Assembly: GCA_019359315.1 (NCBI GenBank)
Contig: JAHHHO010000037.1
Span: 1 to 54,962 of the forward strand
DNA length: 54,962 nt
Source of the DNA: Myxacorys californica WJT36-NPBG1
GTDB lineage: Bacteria > Cyanobacteriota > Cyanobacteriia > Leptolyngbyales > Leptolyngbyaceae
Direction: 5' to 3'
In this document: positions 52,923 to 54,962 of the stretch, piece after piece
How the letters are laid out: each line of letters begins with the position of its first letter
Numbering within the stretch: position 1 is the first letter of the stretch
Translations under genes and position numbers: made by a program
Notes under the pieces: generated by a model
The model's database searches: none
What the model saw: only the letters and a program-made list of their open reading frames with translations
What the model was told of the DNA's origin: nothing

Positions 52923-54575
52923 ATGTTTTCACGCCTTGTCCAGACCAGTTCCCGTCAAGGAGAAATTGTTGAAGTCGTTCTCCGCAACGGCTGGGACTAC
53001 ATGCGACGCCTACTCACAGGCGGAAAAGTAGATGAGCCGAAACTGCCGCCTCCTGCGGTGCTGCGAAACATTTTGGTGGAATTAGGCCCGGTTTACGTCA
53101 AGTTAGGCCAGTTGCTCAGTACTCGTCCTGATTTGCTATCTCCGGATTATATTGAGGCGCTTTCCACGCTCCAGGCAGAAGTGCCGCCTGTCGATTGGGC
53201 GGAAATCGAAATTTTACTGCGGAAACAGCTGCAATTGCCGCTAGAAGAAACGTTTGCTGCCATTCAGTTTCAACCCGTAGCGGCAGGGTCGATCGCTCAA
53301 ACCCATCGTGCAACTCTAAAAGACGGTCGTGAAGTAGCACTCAAAATTCAGCGTCCGGGATTATCGGCGGTGATCGAGCAAGACATTACGCTGATTCGTT
53401 TTATTGCTCGGCTAGTCGCGCAAACCGACTTTGGCCAGTACTACGATATTGTGGCGATCGCAGAAGAATTTACGCAAGCCCTCAGAACCGAACTCGACTT
53501 TACGCAAGAAGCCCACTATACCGATCAACTCCGCGAGAACTTGAGTAACACCCGATGGTTTGACCCAACCCGGATCACCGTTCCAGACATCTACTGGGAA
53601 TACACCACCGACAAACTAATTGTGATGGAGTGGCTTGACGGCGTTCCGCTGCTGTCTGCCACGTTTGCCAATCCAGCGTTTGATGGAGATGCCGCGCGCG
53701 AACGGGAAGAAATCTCAACCCTGCTGCTGCGGGCGTTTTTTCAACAGATCTGTTTGGATGGCTTCTTTCATGCCGATCCGCACCCCGGCAATTTGTTCTA
53801 TCTCCGCGATGGCCGAGTTGCTTTATTTGACTGTGGCATGGTCGGACGCATCGACCCCCGCACGCAGCAAATTTTGTTGGAATTGGTGTTAGCGATCGTC
53901 AATCTCGATGCGCAGCGCTGCACCCAACTCGTGTTGCAACTTGCGCCTTCGGTTAACCCAATCAACCGCGTCAAACTCCAAACCGAATTTGATCAGCTAC
54001 TGCGCCGTTACTACAGCTTAAATATTACTCAGGTTAACTTCAGCAAGCTGGTGTACGAGGTGCTGCAAGTGGCGCGAAACAACAAGATTCGGATTCCAGG
54101 AAATTTGGGACTGTGTGCAAAAGCGATCGCGAACCTAGAAGGCATTGCGCGGGCGCTCGACCCAAACTTCAATATCCCGAACAAACTCCGCCCGATGATG
54201 ACCGAGGTGTTTCAGCGGCAAATTATTGGCGAAGCGCCTTTGGTGGCGTTGCTGCGAACTGCACTAGATTTGAAGACTCTCTCGCTCCAGTCGCCGCGTC
54301 AGGTAGAATCCTTGCTCGATCGGGTCACGTCTGAAACACTGCAATGGAACCTCTCGGTTCGAGAAGGAGAACCGATCCGACGAACAATGGAATCATCAGC
54401 AAATCGGTTGTCGTTTAGCGTGGTTGTGGGCGCGTTGATCATTGGAGCAGCGACCATTTCGGCTAACACTCAATCGAGTCAGGTGTATTGGCTCAGTGAT
54501 GTTTTGTTTGCGGCAGCAAGCTTTCTCGGGCTTTGGCTCGTGGTTAGCATTCTGCGATCGGGCCAACTGAAGTAG
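52923..54575 (+). CDS. ABC1/UbiB-family atypical kinase
   Basis: The 550-residue protein belongs to the ABC1/AarF/UbiB atypical kinases that control prenyl-lipid (quinone, tocopherol) metabolism. It shows the KxGQ motif YVKLGQLLSTRPD (near 59), the alanine-rich loop AAGSIAQTHRA in place of a G-loop, VALKIQRPG (Lys), the catalytic HADPHPGNLF and LFDCGMVGRID. The C-terminus has two membrane segments (LSFSVVVGALIIGAATISA, VLFAAASFLGLWLVVSIL). Cyanobacteria hold several members; this is a full-length one with no missing motif. Substrate unknown. Confidence 0.92.
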   Translation: MFSRLVQTSSRQGEIVEVVLRNGWDYMRRLLTGGKVDEPKLPPPAVLRNILVELGPVYVKLGQLLSTRPDLLSPDYIEALSTLQAEVPPVDWAEIEILLRKQLQLPLEETFAAIQFQPVAAGSIAQTHRATLKDGREVALKIQRPGLSAVIEQDITLIRFIARLVAQTDFGQYYDIVAIAEEFTQALRTELDFTQEAHYTDQLRENLSNTRWFDPTRITVPDIYWEYTTDKLIVMEWLDGVPLLSATFANPAFDGDAAREREEISTLLLRAFFQQICLDGFFHADPHPGNLFYLRDGRVALFDCGMVGRIDPRTQQILLELVLAIVNLDAQRCTQLVLQLAPSVNPINRVKLQTEFDQLLRRYYSLNITQVNFSKLVYEVLQVARNNKIRIPGNLGLCAKAIANLEGIARALDPNFNIPNKLRPMMTEVFQRQIIGEAPLVALLRTALDLKTLSLQSPRQVESLLDRVTSETLQWNLSVREGEPIRRTMESSANRLSFSVVVGALIIGAATISANTQSSQVYWLSDVLFAAASFLGLWLVVSILRSGQLK

Positions 54576-54600
54576 TGCGCCAATGTTTATGTATATCCAA

Positions 54601-54660
54601 GGAAAAGTTAGCGAACCTAGGAAATAGTTAACGCACTTGAGAAATAGTTAGCGCATGTAA
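54601..54660 (+). repeat. Three phased GTTAGCG repeats, possible element end
   Basis: Three copies of GAAA(T)AGTTA[GA]CG lie at about 54602, 54621 and 54641, a 20-21-base period. TGTTTATG precedes them at 54584-54591. Ends of Tn7/Tn5053/Mu-type transposons look like this: a TGT terminus followed by phased binding sites. The remaining 54661-54962 shows no gene I can support. No transposase gene is in view, so the identity is open. Confidence 0.3.
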
Positions 54661-54962
54661 CTGTCACATTAAACTTCTTCCTGGGTCGTGGAATTGTCTC
54701 CGGGCTCTGTCTCACTTTGAGACAAGGATAAACGGGATGTCTTGAGGTGATGCCTTTGGGGTCACATCTAAATCTTCAACATGCTTCAACAAAGTAGGGC
54801 TAATTCGTTGTCACAAGATGAAAAAGAGTATCAATGTTCAGGGGGTGACAAGGCGGCTAAAAAGCAGAGTGGATCAGAGAAATGGCGTTGAGACCTCGCT
54901 CAAAAAAGCGGCGTTTTTGCGGCTTAAGTGCCATGAGTTTACTAGCCAAGGTTGACCAGAGA

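Overview
The window looks like chromosomal DNA of a filamentous cyanobacterium, probably of the Leptolyngbya type. The octamer GCGATCGC (HIP1) recurs throughout. There is a photosystem I subunit (psaL), a ferrochelatase with a cyanobacterial light-harvesting-like tail, an RNP-type glycine-rich RNA-binding protein next to rpsU, a CAAD/CURT1-like protein, and many housekeeping genes (gmk, remA, argJ, ubiA, ppx). I see no tRNA, rRNA or CRISPR array.

1-5 kb: the tail of an IS1-type element, then a minus-strand surface-polysaccharide cluster (GT4 glycosyltransferase, polyprenyl-phosphate sugar transferase, gmd, fcl) that makes GDP-L-fucose and assembles a glycan. 5-9.3 kb: a membrane protein, a 21-bp tandem array, and a znuA-znuC-znuB zinc uptake operon with two inverted-repeat operators beside the znuA start. 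9.3-13.8 kb: RqcH/NFACT, remA, gmk and psaL. 13.9-25 kb: a pair of M16 peptidases (one with and one without the zinc motif), an Ig-like/propeller protein, a PQQ-type sugar dehydrogenase, a beta-lactamase-fold hydrolase, small conserved proteins and a quinone oxidoreductase.

25-35 kb: the rbp and rpsU genes, then what looks like a complete plasmid-type replicon set among core genes: a winged-helix Rep-like gene (minus), seven same-direction 15-bp iterons sharing CTGTAAC, and a divergent 1038-residue TOPRIM plus helicase protein of the CyRepA1 type. argJ, a methyltransferase and a lone tyrosine recombinase follow. This is the most interesting part: either a plasmid captured by the chromosome or an alternative chromosomal origin.

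35-44 kb: hemH, a Glu/Leu/Phe/Val dehydrogenase, then a minus-strand two-gene set that resembles a bacterial conflict system: a small EACC1-like protein followed by a caspase-FGE protein. The caspase is split by a +1 frameshift exactly at a UAG between its catalytic His and Cys. A second 21-bp array abuts ubiA, which is divergent from ppx. 44-50 kb: a run of probable membrane/stress genes on the plus strand: a 1025-residue membrane protein with six long repeats, a CAAD protein, a YsnF/DUF2382 protein and a BON lipoprotein, separated by strong hairpins. 50-55 kb: a protein made of six repeats that resemble the MutS mismatch-recognition domain, a Uma2 nuclease, a membrane protein, an ABC1/UbiB kinase, and three phased GTTAGCG repeats that could be a transposon end.
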